From Pseudomonadota bacterium (GTDB taxonomy: Bacteria > Desulfobacterota > Syntrophorhabdia > Syntrophorhabdales > Syntrophorhabdaceae), in assembly GCA_026388315.1 (NCBI GenBank), contig JAPLKA010000052.1, positions 1-63,730 on the forward strand: a DNA stretch of 63,730 bases. Reading direction: 5' to 3'. The notes under the pieces are model-generated. The model did no database searches and was not told the origin of the DNA. It saw only the letters and a program-made list of their open reading frames with translations. Positions 16,686 through 26,365 of this stretch are shown here, piece by piece (the stretch's first letter is position 1; each line of letters opens with the position of its first letter). A program made the translations under genes and the position numbers.

Positions 16686-17621
16686 TTAATACATTGCTTT
16701 ACTTTTCATCAAAACAGTTTTGAACTTCCAGCCGCTGTTCATTACCGCCTGCTCAATAACTGAACGGGTTTTTCCGTAGTCCCAAACATAGTCAATGACC
16801 TTACCATCAGGACCATACTGAACCTCTTTAACCTTGCCAAAAAGGGTTTTGCCGCTTTTAAAGGTTTCAGTTTTAAACCCCCCGCCGAAATCAATCCCTG
16901 AACCAGTTTCTTTAATCATCTCCCAGAATATGACTGTCCGCTCCTCATCTTTTACCAGCAAACAGGCTGAATATTCAACCTTCTTTTTGCCCACACCCCA
17001 GTTTGCATCGGCAAGCACGCTTTTGATTTCCAGATCGGTTTTGTCGCTCCTGCTTACAGACAAACCAGGATATTTTGACAGCTCCTGCTCGATTGCCTTC
17101 AGAATAGGCTCTTTATCGCTTGAAGCGGCAGGCGCAGGGCTGGCAGCAGGCGTGGGTTCGGCTGCATCCCCCCTGACATCCAGCCTTGCTCCGCACTGTC
17201 CGCAAAAAAGGTTTGATGGGTTAACCCTCTTCCCGCACTGCCAGCAAAAATGACCTGCCGGTTGTTGCATGTCCCCATCTTTTTCAACAAAACGTTCGGC
17301 AAAATCACCCACTACAGGGAGCTTGAGCCACTCCCCCTTCAATGTTTTAAACATCAGGATAACCCAGAGCAGCAAACCGACAATCCATAAGAGCAAAGAT
17401 AAGAGCCACCCGAAGTATGGGATTACTCCAAAAATCATAGATGCCGCAGTAATGGTCAAAAAAGTTATTAGGGATTGCATTGCATGAAACCGGACAAATT
17501 TATTGCTCCTCTCCAGTATCAAAAATGCAATGCCGCTGACCCACCCCAGTAAATAACAGAGTGAGCCCGCGATATTTTCATCAATTCCCAGTGATGTTTT
17601 AGACTTGTAATTACCTTCCAT
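16686..17621 (-). CDS. DUF4870-like membrane protein with zinc ribbon and C-terminal soluble domain
   Basis: The 311-residue protein has three or four helices in residues 10-100 with LCYLLGWVSGIAFLILE and VRFHAMQSL, the signature of DUF4870-type small membrane proteins. A zinc ribbon follows (CWQCGKRVNPSNLFCGQCG, about 127-145), then a Pro/Ala linker. A C-terminal domain of about 130 residues contains FGGGFKTETFKSGKT. It is divergent from the exported protein gene at 17693. Function is not known; the zinc-ribbon pair with its neighbour suggests a joint membrane role. Confidence 0.7.
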   Translation of the reverse strand: MEGNYKSKTSLGIDENIAGSLCYLLGWVSGIAFLILERSNKFVRFHAMQSLITFLTITAASMIFGVIPYFGWLLSLLLWIVGLLLWVILMFKTLKGEWLKLPVVGDFAERFVEKDGDMQQPAGHFCWQCGKRVNPSNLFCGQCGARLDVRGDAAEPTPAASPAPAASSDKEPILKAIEQELSKYPGLSVSRSDKTDLEIKSVLADANWGVGKKKVEYSACLLVKDEERTVIFWEMIKETGSGIDFGGGFKTETFKSGKTLFGKVKEVQYGPDGKVIDYVWDYGKTRSVIEQAVMNSGWKFKTVLMKSKAMY

Positions 17622-17692
17622 AGCACACCCCCTTTACTCCAAGCGTAGTAAAACATATTTTAGTTGTCAATAGAAATATAGTAAGCTTTATT

Positions 17693-18247
17693 GTGGAATC
17701 AAAAACGGTGAAACGATTTATCATCACTTTATTGGCATGTTTTATCTTCCTATTCCCTGTGTTAACTGCGCATGCAGAGGAAATAGATGAGGAAGAAGAA
17801 CTTATTAATAGTTTTACATCAAAAAGGGAGGAGTTTATATGGAAGGGCTGGGCATTTACACTGGGAAATAATGTTCAGGAGATTATTGCCAATCTTGGAA
17901 AACCGAACAAAATTAAGACAAAGAACGTAAAGAACCGCCACAACCCGAAGCAGACAGATAAAATATCCCATCTCTATTACGACTGGCTTGAAGTTGCAAC
18001 GTATCGGGTTGGTGACAACGAAAAAGAGTTCATTATATTGTTGTCTATTAACAACAGCAGATATGAAGCAAAATTCGGTATTGGTATCGGCAGCAAAAAG
18101 GATGATATTATGAATGTGCTTGGAAAGCCGTCGAAACAGAAGAAAAATCTGCTCAAGTACGAACATGAAAGTAGTTATGCTGAGGTAAATTTCTATTTCA
18201 GAAACAATGTGGTTAGTAAAGTTGAATGGCTCGTTTTCCCTGATTGA
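17693..18247 (+). CDS. Exported protein with two SmpA/OmlA-like LGKP repeats
   Basis: The 184-residue protein begins with GTG (an alternative GTG is at 17708) and has a signal peptide ending in AHA near residue 28. Two similar segments carry NVQEIIANLGKPNK and KKDDIMNVLGKPSK, the pattern of BamE/SmpA-OmlA-type domains where a helix-turn precedes a G-x-P motif. Each is followed by predicted beta strands. It is followed by a TPR gene. A role in envelope protein assembly is possible, but no specific partner is seen. Confidence 0.65.
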   Translation: MESKTVKRFIITLLACFIFLFPVLTAHAEEIDEEEELINSFTSKREEFIWKGWAFTLGNNVQEIIANLGKPNKIKTKNVKNRHNPKQTDKISHLYYDWLEVATYRVGDNEKEFIILLSINNSRYEAKFGIGIGSKKDDIMNVLGKPSKQKKNLLKYEHESSYAEVNFYFRNNVVSKVEWLVFPD

Positions 18248-18281
18248 TGCATGGATCTTTTCAAAAAAAAGGAGCGAAAAC

Positions 18282-19478
18282 ATGCATAAACAAATAATAA
18301 TCATACTGGTTTTTTTGTTGTTTTTGTTCTTCAATCTGCAAGCTATTATGGGCAGCGATATCGAATCGCCAGGCATATGCCATGCCCAGGCTACAGGTAC
18401 AACCGCAGGCGCTTATGATCAAAAGAACAATATGGAGATTGCAAAAAAGTTCCGTACAGAAGGGGAGGTCTTGCAGAAGAAGGGGCAGCTTGCCGCTGCT
18501 ATCGATAAATACGAGCTAAGTCAGAGGTATTATCCTGACACAAAACTTGCTGACCATGTTAAGGTGCTCCGCAATGCCCTTGCAAAACAGTATATGGAGG
18601 TAGCCAAAAAGCTTCGGGCAGAAGGCGCTGTGCTTCAACAACAGGGCAAGATAGAGGCTGCAATAGTAAAATACGAACAAAGCCTGAAATACTACCCTGA
18701 TCCCGAACTTGATGCGCATCTTGCAAAATTGCAGGACGCCCTGTACGTTTCCAAAAAGCCGAAGATTGAGCTGGAGGGCGTGCCTGAAGGGTTCCGCAAC
18801 GAATTGGCCGTTATAGAAAACATAAAAAAAGACCCAAGCAGGGCCAATATCGAAGCACTTGCAGCAACAAGGTATCAATATGCTCTGAGCTTGACTAAGA
18901 TGGCAACTAAGAAAAATGATGAAGACGCGCAAATGCTTGCCCTTGTTTATGCAAAATCCGCAACCGAGCTTGCGCCTAACAATCCGGACTACTGGTCCCT
19001 GCTCGGGCAGACATACGACAGGATTGGCGCCGACGGTGAGATGGCCGGTATTATGGCTGAAGACGCGCTGCAAAAGGCCGTTGAATTAAGCCCCGAAAAC
19101 AATATACTTCGGTTGCTTCTCGGTCAGTCCTGCTACAGGCATGGAAATTTTTCTTCCGCTCTTGTCCAATTCGAGGCCGCGTTAAAGAGAGATTCAAAAA
19201 AGATTTCGCCTCCGACAGTTGCAACGATGTGTTCAGCCTATATTCTGGATTCACAATATGACAGGGGGGTCGCTTTTTTCAGAAGTATACTTGAAAAGCA
19301 ACCCGATGCGGACAGTGCGCGGATAGCCCTTGCAATACTCGTCCACAGGCAAAGCAACAACGTACAGGCCATGGAGGAACTGGACTGGATAATAAAGAAA
19401 AAGGGAGCTTCTGATGAAAACCGTGCATATGCGCTTACCTTGTTTGAGGAATGGAAGTCTCAGGGGGCGAAGCCATGA
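18282..19478 (+). CDS. Exported TPR protein
   Basis: I place the start at the ATG at 18282, nine bases behind AAAAGGAG, although the frame is open from 18207. This gives 398 residues with a signal peptide of about 35 residues. Two related 45-residue helical units follow (KKFRTEGEVLQKKGQLAAAIDKYE and its second form), then a TPR array (about 180-385) including YWSLLGQTYDRIG and LRLLLGQSCYRHGNFSSAL. The stop overlaps the next start (ATGA), so it is translationally coupled to the 1175-residue protein and probably works with it in the periplasm. Confidence 0.75.
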   Translation: MHKQIIIILVFLLFLFFNLQAIMGSDIESPGICHAQATGTTAGAYDQKNNMEIAKKFRTEGEVLQKKGQLAAAIDKYELSQRYYPDTKLADHVKVLRNALAKQYMEVAKKLRAEGAVLQQQGKIEAAIVKYEQSLKYYPDPELDAHLAKLQDALYVSKKPKIELEGVPEGFRNELAVIENIKKDPSRANIEALAATRYQYALSLTKMATKKNDEDAQMLALVYAKSATELAPNNPDYWSLLGQTYDRIGADGEMAGIMAEDALQKAVELSPENNILRLLLGQSCYRHGNFSSALVQFEAALKRDSKKISPPTVATMCSAYILDSQYDRGVAFFRSILEKQPDADSARIALAILVHRQSNNVQAMEELDWIIKKKGASDENRAYALTLFEEWKSQGAKP

Positions 19479-22400
19479 AACATAGATTTTTGATATTTTT
19501 TTGTCTGGCCGCATATGTTTTTTTCACGGCGCATCCTTCTTCCTGCAACACAGAAGACCTTGAAACGCGCAGGATGCAGTATCAAAACGATGTTGCGGCA
19601 GTCACTGAACGTTTTGAAGGAATGATTCCTCCTGAAGCGTGCGATGCGGACGGTTTACCGATGAAAGAACACCCGGCATACAAAAAAGTAAAGGCGCAAT
19701 ATGATGCCGCAATAATTGATGTTCAAAAAAGCTATGAAAAGTACAATCTGGAGCGTATTCAGCAGCATAACGAAGTAATTAAGGAAATCCCTCCTGAACT
19801 TGCAAAAAAGATAAAATCAACCGGACGGGACCCGGCAAGCATCAACAGCGACATTGACCTTAGCGCTGATTTTGACGCAGCGAATGCATATTCAAAAGCA
19901 ATGGGAAAAAAGCCAGGCAATAATGTAATCCCGAAAGGCGACAGATTTGTGATTACAGGCAAACAGGATACGACCGTATGGATAAATAAACGTCCGGGTT
20001 CCGATCCTGTGGGCAGTTCCTCCTTGGAGGCTGAAATTGCCCACAAGGCGGCAGTTGACAGCGATGCCTATTTGTCGATAGGTGATAATACCTCAAAGAA
20101 AGTGGAGTTGCTCGACCACACCAGAAAGTTTGTTGACGCCAAATCAACGGGAGATATACGCGTTCAGGCAAAAGCGGTCAATAAGATAATCAAGTCTTCC
20201 GGGGTCGCCCCTTCGGACGCCGGCATTGCCGGGCAGTCGGAAAAGATTTACAATGGCGCTACCGCAGAGCAGGCCGGTATTGTTGATTTCGGAGACCCCC
20301 CTGAGGTAAAGAAGCAAAAGATAAATAACTTCACAAAAAGAGGGGAAAAGACGATTGTAGACATCAATAAAAACGTAGATGGCAAAAGCGTGCAGGAATA
20401 CAACGATCTGGACAAACAGATAAACGATGCCGTTAAGGCAGGAGACAAAAACAAGGCTGTAAAGCTTAAAGAAACTAAAATTATAAACAAGCTGAAAGAA
20501 AACGGTTCTTTGAAAGCGATAGCCGAAAGCGACCCGGAATTTGGAGGGAAGCTTACCGGAAACGAGGTTACAAAAGTCACAAACACCGATGGAAGCGTTG
20601 TTTATAAGGACAGCGCCGGTAAAACGATATCCAAAAGCGAACTTGTAAACAGGGTCGGGAACAACGTATATAAAGACCTCAAATCCACGTTTAAATCCAT
20701 GGTCAACCCCGCAGAACCTGTAATCAGCTATGTAAAAACACCGACGAGCGTTAAGGCAGGCGCAGGCGCTGTCCTGGCCTTATTGGTGTTTGACAAAATA
20801 TACAGAGATTTAAAAAAAGAAGAAAAACCATGGGAAAGCTCCATAGAAACCGCAGGCAAGGCGCTTGTCTATGCAACGGGCATACCCGGGGCCATAGGCA
20901 TTGGAGAAGCGGCAGCGCAGAAGGCGGTCAAAGAGTATCAGGATTGCATCAACCAGGGCAGAAAAGACTGTTCCAAGGCAATGACAGTGTTGAAGGCAAA
21001 CCTTTACGCGGTCAATGACGCCAATACCGCGTTCTGGACAGGCATTGCAGACATACCCAATCTGGTTATCAATACCCCGCTTCGCTGGGAGACCGACAGC
21101 GCCGAGGAAACAGCAAAGGAAATGGAAAAACGCGTTGAGGAATACCGTCCTATAGGGGCTTTAAGAAAGCTTGCATTGGAACTTTCAAGGCTGGCGGGTG
21201 AGGCGGATACCCAATTGAGATCCTTTGTTCCTCTCGATGAGCAGGCATGGAACCTGCAAAAGCAGGTGAGCTCTATAAGCAGCAGTCAACTGCAACTGGA
21301 CGGGTCTATTAAAAAGCTTAAAAACCTTTGTACATCAGCAAAAGAGATAAACAAAAAATCCGCAGCCGTGAAAAATCTTGCTGAAATATATGCCAACATT
21401 ACAAAGCGGCTTACTGCTGTAAAACAATACGCCCAGCAAACATGCAGCGCTTCAAACCAAACCATAAAAGCCTTTAGCGAAGGGAAAATTGATGAAAAAG
21501 GCCTCGAATCATACAAGGCCAATATAAAATCGACATACCTCGATCAAGCCGAGACGCAGTACGCCTATGCGCAACAGGAAATGACGTCGCTGAAAGGCAC
21601 TGCCGGCGAAAAGACCGATCTTGCAACTCAGGCCGTGAACGCGCAGAAGGAATTTACGAAATATATGAATTTTATACAGGCTGTTTCTAAAGGCGCCGCC
21701 AAACTCACGGATGACTACGTGAAAAAGATCGTTCAGCTTAACGCCACGGTCACAGAGTTCAATAATGCACTTGCCAGGTTTCGTACAGGCGTGAAATATT
21801 TTTATAATGAGAAAGACGTCAAGGAACAGCAGGAAATTTTAGAGATTGCCCGTCAGGTTGATGCGCTGAAAATAGATATCAAAAGCGCCGTGGAACACGA
21901 GGGCAAGATCAAAGACTTTTACCGGTTTACTGTTGATGTGACAAAGCTCGCACAATTAAAACCCGAACCATGTCCGGAGATGGATCTGCTTATTTCACGG
22001 TCCGGGGGTGATGACCGGTCGGTTCCGGCCTTTGAGGAGGCGGGAAAAATGATCGCTGAAGGGCGTAATTGTTACGCCAATTTGAAAAGTGCTTCACAGG
22101 TTAAGGCCGAGGTTTCAATCAGGGTATCGCCTGCAAGCGCCGAGGTATTCGTTGGCGATACGCTGACTTTTGTTGCATCGCTTACTCCCGAAACAAAAGG
22201 CGCGCAGAATTATTTCAGATGGACGGTGAACAACCAGGAATCGGGCAACAAAAGCAGTTCGCAACCCTTAAAGATCGGGTGTAAAGGCAGCCACACAGTC
22301 AGGGTGGAGGCGTTCAGGGCTGTAAGCGGGGCAGCTCAGAAAATAGGTGAGGCAACATATTCGCTTATTGCAAAAGAAAAAGAACAGGTAAAGGCAAAGG

Positions 22401-23002
22401 CATCTATCTATATCTCCGGGCCAGGTAAAATAAAGATGGGCCAATCAGGCACATATACCGGGATGATCTCAGAGACAAATGTTTCCGAGTCTGTTTTGTA
22501 TTTCAAATGGTTAATAGATGAGAAGGAAACCGGAAGTGGGAAAACTATCTCGTTCAATGGAAGCACTCCCGGTGTTCATGCCGTTGGGGCGGAACTCTGG
22601 ATGAGGGGAAATCCCGACACGAGGCTTGCACAGATAGGTTACGCCGTGGTGGTTGAGGGACAGCCTGCGCCTCAGAAAGATAAAGAGATAAAGAAAAATC
22701 AGTACGAAGAGTGTATAAGCAGTGAAAAGAAGTATTACGAAAACGCGGTAAATTGGTTTCCCAAGATCAGGAACAAGGATTCTTATCCACACTATAGCTG
22801 TCAGCCCATGGGTTCGACTCAGGAATATCCCCCCAAGCAGTGTTGTGATACATACTATGCAACCCGAAATCAACCCGGAAGGAGCGATGCGTGGTATGTT
22901 CTCCAGGAATGCGGATGGAAAGTGGAGACAAAAAAGAGAAAAGAGACCTTTGATAAAAAAGCGGAGGCATGTCGTAAAAAATATCCTGATGCAAAACCGT
23001 AG
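19475..23002 (+). CDS. Giant exported coiled-coil protein with two C-terminal Ig/PKD-like domains
   Basis: The start at 19475 overlaps the previous stop and has CAGGGGG upstream; an in-frame ATG at 19451 is less likely. The protein has 1175 residues with a signal peptide of about 25. Residues 25-420 are charged and helical. A hydrophobic stretch near 430-445 (AGAGAVLALLVF) and a second near 465-485 could enter a membrane. Residues 560-900 are long helices. Two Ig/PKD-like domains follow at about 895-985 and 990-1085, and a Cys-rich tail ends it (CCDTYYATRN, six cysteines). I recognise no named family. The layout suggests a periplasm-spanning or surface protein. Confidence 0.75.
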   Translation: MKHRFLIFFCLAAYVFFTAHPSSCNTEDLETRRMQYQNDVAAVTERFEGMIPPEACDADGLPMKEHPAYKKVKAQYDAAIIDVQKSYEKYNLERIQQHNEVIKEIPPELAKKIKSTGRDPASINSDIDLSADFDAANAYSKAMGKKPGNNVIPKGDRFVITGKQDTTVWINKRPGSDPVGSSSLEAEIAHKAAVDSDAYLSIGDNTSKKVELLDHTRKFVDAKSTGDIRVQAKAVNKIIKSSGVAPSDAGIAGQSEKIYNGATAEQAGIVDFGDPPEVKKQKINNFTKRGEKTIVDINKNVDGKSVQEYNDLDKQINDAVKAGDKNKAVKLKETKIINKLKENGSLKAIAESDPEFGGKLTGNEVTKVTNTDGSVVYKDSAGKTISKSELVNRVGNNVYKDLKSTFKSMVNPAEPVISYVKTPTSVKAGAGAVLALLVFDKIYRDLKKEEKPWESSIETAGKALVYATGIPGAIGIGEAAAQKAVKEYQDCINQGRKDCSKAMTVLKANLYAVNDANTAFWTGIADIPNLVINTPLRWETDSAEETAKEMEKRVEEYRPIGALRKLALELSRLAGEADTQLRSFVPLDEQAWNLQKQVSSISSSQLQLDGSIKKLKNLCTSAKEINKKSAAVKNLAEIYANITKRLTAVKQYAQQTCSASNQTIKAFSEGKIDEKGLESYKANIKSTYLDQAETQYAYAQQEMTSLKGTAGEKTDLATQAVNAQKEFTKYMNFIQAVSKGAAKLTDDYVKKIVQLNATVTEFNNALARFRTGVKYFYNEKDVKEQQEILEIARQVDALKIDIKSAVEHEGKIKDFYRFTVDVTKLAQLKPEPCPEMDLLISRSGGDDRSVPAFEEAGKMIAEGRNCYANLKSASQVKAEVSIRVSPASAEVFVGDTLTFVASLTPETKGAQNYFRWTVNNQESGNKSSSQPLKIGCKGSHTVRVEAFRAVSGAAQKIGEATYSLIAKEKEQVKAKASIYISGPGKIKMGQSGTYTGMISETNVSESVLYFKWLIDEKETGSGKTISFNGSTPGVHAVGAELWMRGNPDTRLAQIGYAVVVEGQPAPQKDKEIKKNQYEECISSEKKYYENAVNWFPKIRNKDSYPHYSCQPMGSTQEYPPKQCCDTYYATRNQPGRSDAWYVLQECGWKVETKKRKETFDKKAEACRKKYPDAKP

Positions 23003-23080
23003 TGACCATGAAAAACTGGAATATGGTTTATACATATGTGTGAAGGCAAGTAAAAGGTTTACTAAAAACAACGAGAGGTA

Positions 23081-23215
23081 ATTAAAACGATAAAGCCCAA
23101 ACTTTACAGCTTATATATAACCCTGTGTTTTATGCTTTTATCCGACATGTCCGCAGTTCTTTACGCTCAGACGAGCCCTGTCAAAGCAACAAAGGATGAC
23201 CTGGTCCGTTATTAA
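23081..23215 (+). pseudogene. Relic of a secreted-protein gene (signal peptide only)
   Basis: A 44-codon frame, open from an ATT behind GAGAGG, encodes a convincing signal peptide (LYITLCFMLLSDMSAVLYAQ) and then stops after about 15 residues. No ATG, GTG or TTG starts it properly. It looks like the 5' end of a lost gene after the giant protein. Nothing else is seen from 23216 to 23340. Confidence 0.35.
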
Positions 23216-23373
23216 GTAATTTTGTAATAGTATTTTCCTTGCAAATTAATTAAAATTGCAGGAGAATTAAAAAAAGCATGGGGATCAAAAATAAATGTGT
23301 CATTGCAAGACTTGGTTCCTTTTGCTTTCTTTGAAATAATCATGCAATTTCATGTTCCAACTGGAGGTAAATC

Positions 23374-23946
23374 ATGAAAAATACGTTATACATCTGTTTT
23401 TCTTCTGTTCTTATATGTTGTCTGCTCTCCTTTTCATCCATCTGTGCTCAGGAACTTACAGGAAGAGAGCCACCCACAAAGCTATTTCAGGAACAAGGAG
23501 CCGGCTATGTCATAGAATATCCCTATGGCTGGACCTATGTGAAATCCGGTATCACCGTTGTATTCAGTGGACTATCCGGTACAAAGGCATATTTTTCCAC
23601 CGTGAGTATTCAAAATTTGCTTTCCACGAAGGCAAAAGCAGGAAAGTACCAAGATGTGGATGCCGTAATAGGTGACTTTTTAAACCAATTAAAAACAGCA
23701 AAAGAATTCAAAAGATCCAACATAGAGCCTTTCCCTTATTCAAAAGGCAGTGTGCATCTCATGGGGAAGCAATTTGTTGGGGAATACTGGAGGGATGGAG
23801 AGAGGTTCAGACAGTGGATCATTGTGCTTCCAAGACCAAAGGGAGAGGCATTCCATGCATGGTTTTACACCTCTCCAATAACACAATATGACGAATTTTT
23901 AGGCACTGCAAAGATAATGCTGAATTCATGGATTATCGTAGAATAA
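23374..23946 (+). CDS. Exported PsbP/DUF1795-like protein
   Basis: The 190-residue protein starts behind CTGGAGGTAAATC. The signal peptide ends near SICA (residue 26). The mature part begins with a segment like GYVIEYPYGWTYVKSG, typical of PsbP-like and DUF1795 domains that start with Y-x-I-x-Y-P-x-x-W. Strands and helices follow in the usual order, with W at the end (LNSWIIVE). The family includes lipoproteins and small periplasmic proteins of unknown role in bacteria. It is probably monocistronic. Confidence 0.7.
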   Translation: MKNTLYICFSSVLICCLLSFSSICAQELTGREPPTKLFQEQGAGYVIEYPYGWTYVKSGITVVFSGLSGTKAYFSTVSIQNLLSTKAKAGKYQDVDAVIGDFLNQLKTAKEFKRSNIEPFPYSKGSVHLMGKQFVGEYWRDGERFRQWIIVLPRPKGEAFHAWFYTSPITQYDEFLGTAKIMLNSWIIVE

Positions 23947-24202
23947 CATAACCCTTACTTTCGGTAGTCCCGCGATCATAAATCAATACCTACAGGATGT
24001 GAGGGTATCGCAGGCCGTGGGGTCAATTACAGCCAAAACCACATTCAGGATAGGACCAAGCCCTAACGAACTCCAGGGGACACTCTACCCCTGGCATGTG
24101 CAATGGAACGATGATGGGAAAACGGTCATTATAAAAGAAAGGTGGCAGGGAGGCAATACTCATCCGGGAAACCCGCCACGCCCATTTGCTCTGAAGAGAT
24201 AG
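23942..24202 (+). pseudogene. C-terminal fragment of an unidentified gene
   Basis: A frame open from 23942 has protein-like composition throughout (FGSPAIINQYLQD, WNDDGKTVIIKERWQ) but no good start before a GTG at 23999 and no ribosome-binding site. It overlaps the end of the previous gene. It is most simply the remaining 3' end of a lost coding sequence. I do not recognise the family. Confidence 0.35.
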
Positions 24203-24309
24203 AAAGGGGGACATGGGGATATGGTTCCGTTGCTTGATTGCCCTGCGGGCGTCTTAAATTCCGTAATTCGTGACGGGAAAAAGGGGTTCAAGGATTCGCA
24301 GTTCCACTG

Positions 24310-25677
24310 TTACTTCCCTATGCAAAACCGCTCAAAGATGTCGTGGAGAATGTCATCAGGGCATGTTTCTCCTGTGATTTCTCCGAGGTGAAAAAGTGAC
24401 TGGTGGAGTTCGAAGGCGGTGATTTCCAGCGGCCCATTCGTTTTTATGACACTGATCGCTTCTTCCAGTCCCTCTGATGACTTTTTCAGGGCATTTCTGT
24501 GTCGTTCGTTCGTAATGAATACGCCGCTGCCTTTCATCCCTTTTTCCATTAATTTTTCATACATTACATGTTTTACCTGTTCAAGCCCTATGTCTTTTAA
24601 TGCCGAAATCTCAAGCCATTTCAAACCCTTTGATTGTAACGCACCGGTATCAATAATCCCTGGCAGGTCAATTTTGTTCAGTACGACAACTTTCCGTTTT
24701 GTGGCAATACTTTTGTATACTTCTTCGTCCTCACCGGTATATTGTCCGGAACTGTCCAGCACCCAGATAATAAGGTCTGCACTGGGGATTTTCTGTTTTA
24801 CCTTCTCTACTCCTGCTTCCTCTACCACATCCAGCGGTGTCCGCAAGCCTGCCGTATCAACGACCTTTACCTTTACTCCCTTGATATGTATTGTATCTTC
24901 GATGAGGTCGCGTGTTGTTCCGGGTATAGGGGTAACAATTGCCCTCTCTTTGAGCAGGAGGGCGTTTAAAAGACTCGATTTGCCCACATTCGGCTTGCCG
25001 AGAATGAGCACCTCAAAACCCTGCTTGATGGCCTTACCTTCATAGTATGAATTGAGCAGTTTTTTGATATCCAGTCTTGTTTGCTTCAGCGTCGAGAATA
25101 TCTCTTCTTCATCAACACCTATCTCTTCTTCGGGGAAATCAATGAGGGCTTCTATCTCTGTGAGGACCCTTTTTATATTTTCTTTAATACCGGCAATCTT
25201 TCCTGATAGCGACCCGCTCAGGTGCTCCATGGCATTATGTAATTCTTCGTCGGTCTCGCTCTGGATAATATCGAGTACGGATTCTGCCTGGAGAAGGTCG
25301 ATCCTTCCATTCAGGAAGGCTCTTTTTGTAAATTCACCAGGGTCGGCAAGCCTTGAGCCATGCTCCATCATCAAAGTGAGGATATTCTTCTGTGTGGCAT
25401 ATCCACCATGGGAATAGACCTCCGCCACATCCTCTTTTGTATAGGTATCTGGCGCCTTCATAAAGACGGCAAAGACCTCATCAATGATTTTATTATTCTC
25501 AGTGTTTATGATATGACCGAGATAGAGCGTGCGGGGAAGGAATTCCTCTTGTTTCTTTTTTGGGACAAATATTGTTTTTAATATTGAATGGGCTCCATGC
25601 CCACTCATCCTTATTATGCCAATGCCCCCTTCACCGGGGGGAGTTGATATGGCACATATGGTATCAGCGATTTCCAT
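24310..25677 (-). CDS. mnmE: tRNA modification GTPase MnmE
   Basis: The 455-residue protein matches MnmE over its full length. It has the N-terminal tetrahydrofolate-binding domain (about 1-120), helical domain, G domain with GKPNVGKSSLLN, DTAGLR and NKID, and the C-terminal CIGK whose Cys is needed for activity. With MnmG it installs the (carboxymethyl)aminomethyl group on wobble uridine 34 of certain tRNAs. The start overlaps the end of the upstream jag gene by 14 bp. It is the last gene of the rpmH cluster here; mnmG, often next, is not in this window. Confidence 0.96.
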   Translation of the reverse strand: MEIADTICAISTPPGEGGIGIIRMSGHGAHSILKTIFVPKKKQEEFLPRTLYLGHIINTENNKIIDEVFAVFMKAPDTYTKEDVAEVYSHGGYATQKNILTLMMEHGSRLADPGEFTKRAFLNGRIDLLQAESVLDIIQSETDEELHNAMEHLSGSLSGKIAGIKENIKRVLTEIEALIDFPEEEIGVDEEEIFSTLKQTRLDIKKLLNSYYEGKAIKQGFEVLILGKPNVGKSSLLNALLLKERAIVTPIPGTTRDLIEDTIHIKGVKVKVVDTAGLRTPLDVVEEAGVEKVKQKIPSADLIIWVLDSSGQYTGEDEEVYKSIATKRKVVVLNKIDLPGIIDTGALQSKGLKWLEISALKDIGLEQVKHVMYEKLMEKGMKGSGVFITNERHRNALKKSSEGLEEAISVIKTNGPLEITAFELHQSLFHLGEITGETCPDDILHDIFERFCIGK

Positions 25678-26356
25678 TCACAAATTTGCGATTTCCATCC
25701 GCAATCTTGTTTGGTGAAATAACCACTTTCTTTGTATGCCCTTCGCCTTCACTCTTCGTGTTTATGTTTTTATTGTGTTTGAAGAGCGTGTGAACAACTC
25801 TTCTCTCATAAGGATTTAGAGAATCAGTCTTTAAAGCCCTTCCGGTCCTTTTCACCTTGTCGGCCAGCCTTTTTGCCATAACCGTAAGGACCTGTTTTCT
25901 TTTTTCCCTGTAACCATTGATGTCGATGAGCAGCTTGAGCCCCTGTTTGTATCTTTTTGTAATGGCAAGCCTCAGGACATGCTGGAGTGCCTCCAGAGCT
26001 TCCCCATCCTTTCCGATAAGGATGTCACCATGATCGGACTGTACAAGGAACATGAGTCTGTCATTTGCCCTTGTGACTCTCACACTGAAAGATAAACCGA
26101 CAAACTTCGAGAGTTCTTCCAGAAATTTTTTTCCGTATTCTTCGGGCTCCTGTGGTTCTTCAGGCTCTTCGGGTATATTGATTACCCTTAAACGAGCCGT
26201 AATTCTTACCTTTTTGCTGCCGAGCAGACCGAGAATCCCCTTTGTGTCAACCTCTTTCACGTCTATATCGAGATCTTTTTCTTCTGCATTCAGTTCAAGT
26301 GTGGCCTTTCTTATTGCCTCTTCATACGTTTTGCCTTCAACTTCTATATAATCCAT
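25664..26356 (-). CDS. jag: Jag/KhpB RNA-binding protein (SpoIIIJ-associated)
   Basis: The 230-residue protein has the Jag N-terminal domain (1-50, VEGKTYEEAIRKA), a KH domain (about 80-150 with GKDGEALEALQHVL, a GKxG-type loop) and an R3H domain (about 155-215 with NPYERRVVHTLF). It binds RNA and in other bacteria works with KhpA on translation and cell-shape control. GAGGGGG precedes the ATG. It lies 9 bp downstream of yidC, the conserved arrangement. Confidence 0.95.
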   Translation of the reverse strand: MDYIEVEGKTYEEAIRKATLELNAEEKDLDIDVKEVDTKGILGLLGSKKVRITARLRVINIPEEPEEPQEPEEYGKKFLEELSKFVGLSFSVRVTRANDRLMFLVQSDHGDILIGKDGEALEALQHVLRLAITKRYKQGLKLLIDINGYREKRKQVLTVMAKRLADKVKRTGRALKTDSLNPYERRVVHTLFKHNKNINTKSEGEGHTKKVVISPNKIADGNRKFVNGNR

Positions 26357-26365
26357 GGTGCCCCC

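Noticed and set aside
22783-22791. TTATCCACA, a perfect DnaA box
   Set aside because: It is a single site inside the 1175-residue coding sequence with no cluster or AT-rich unwinding region, so it does not support an origin.
23999-24202. Independent 67-residue gene starting with GTG
   Set aside because: There is no ribosome-binding site and protein-like sequence continues upstream of the GTG, so a 3' gene fragment is more likely.
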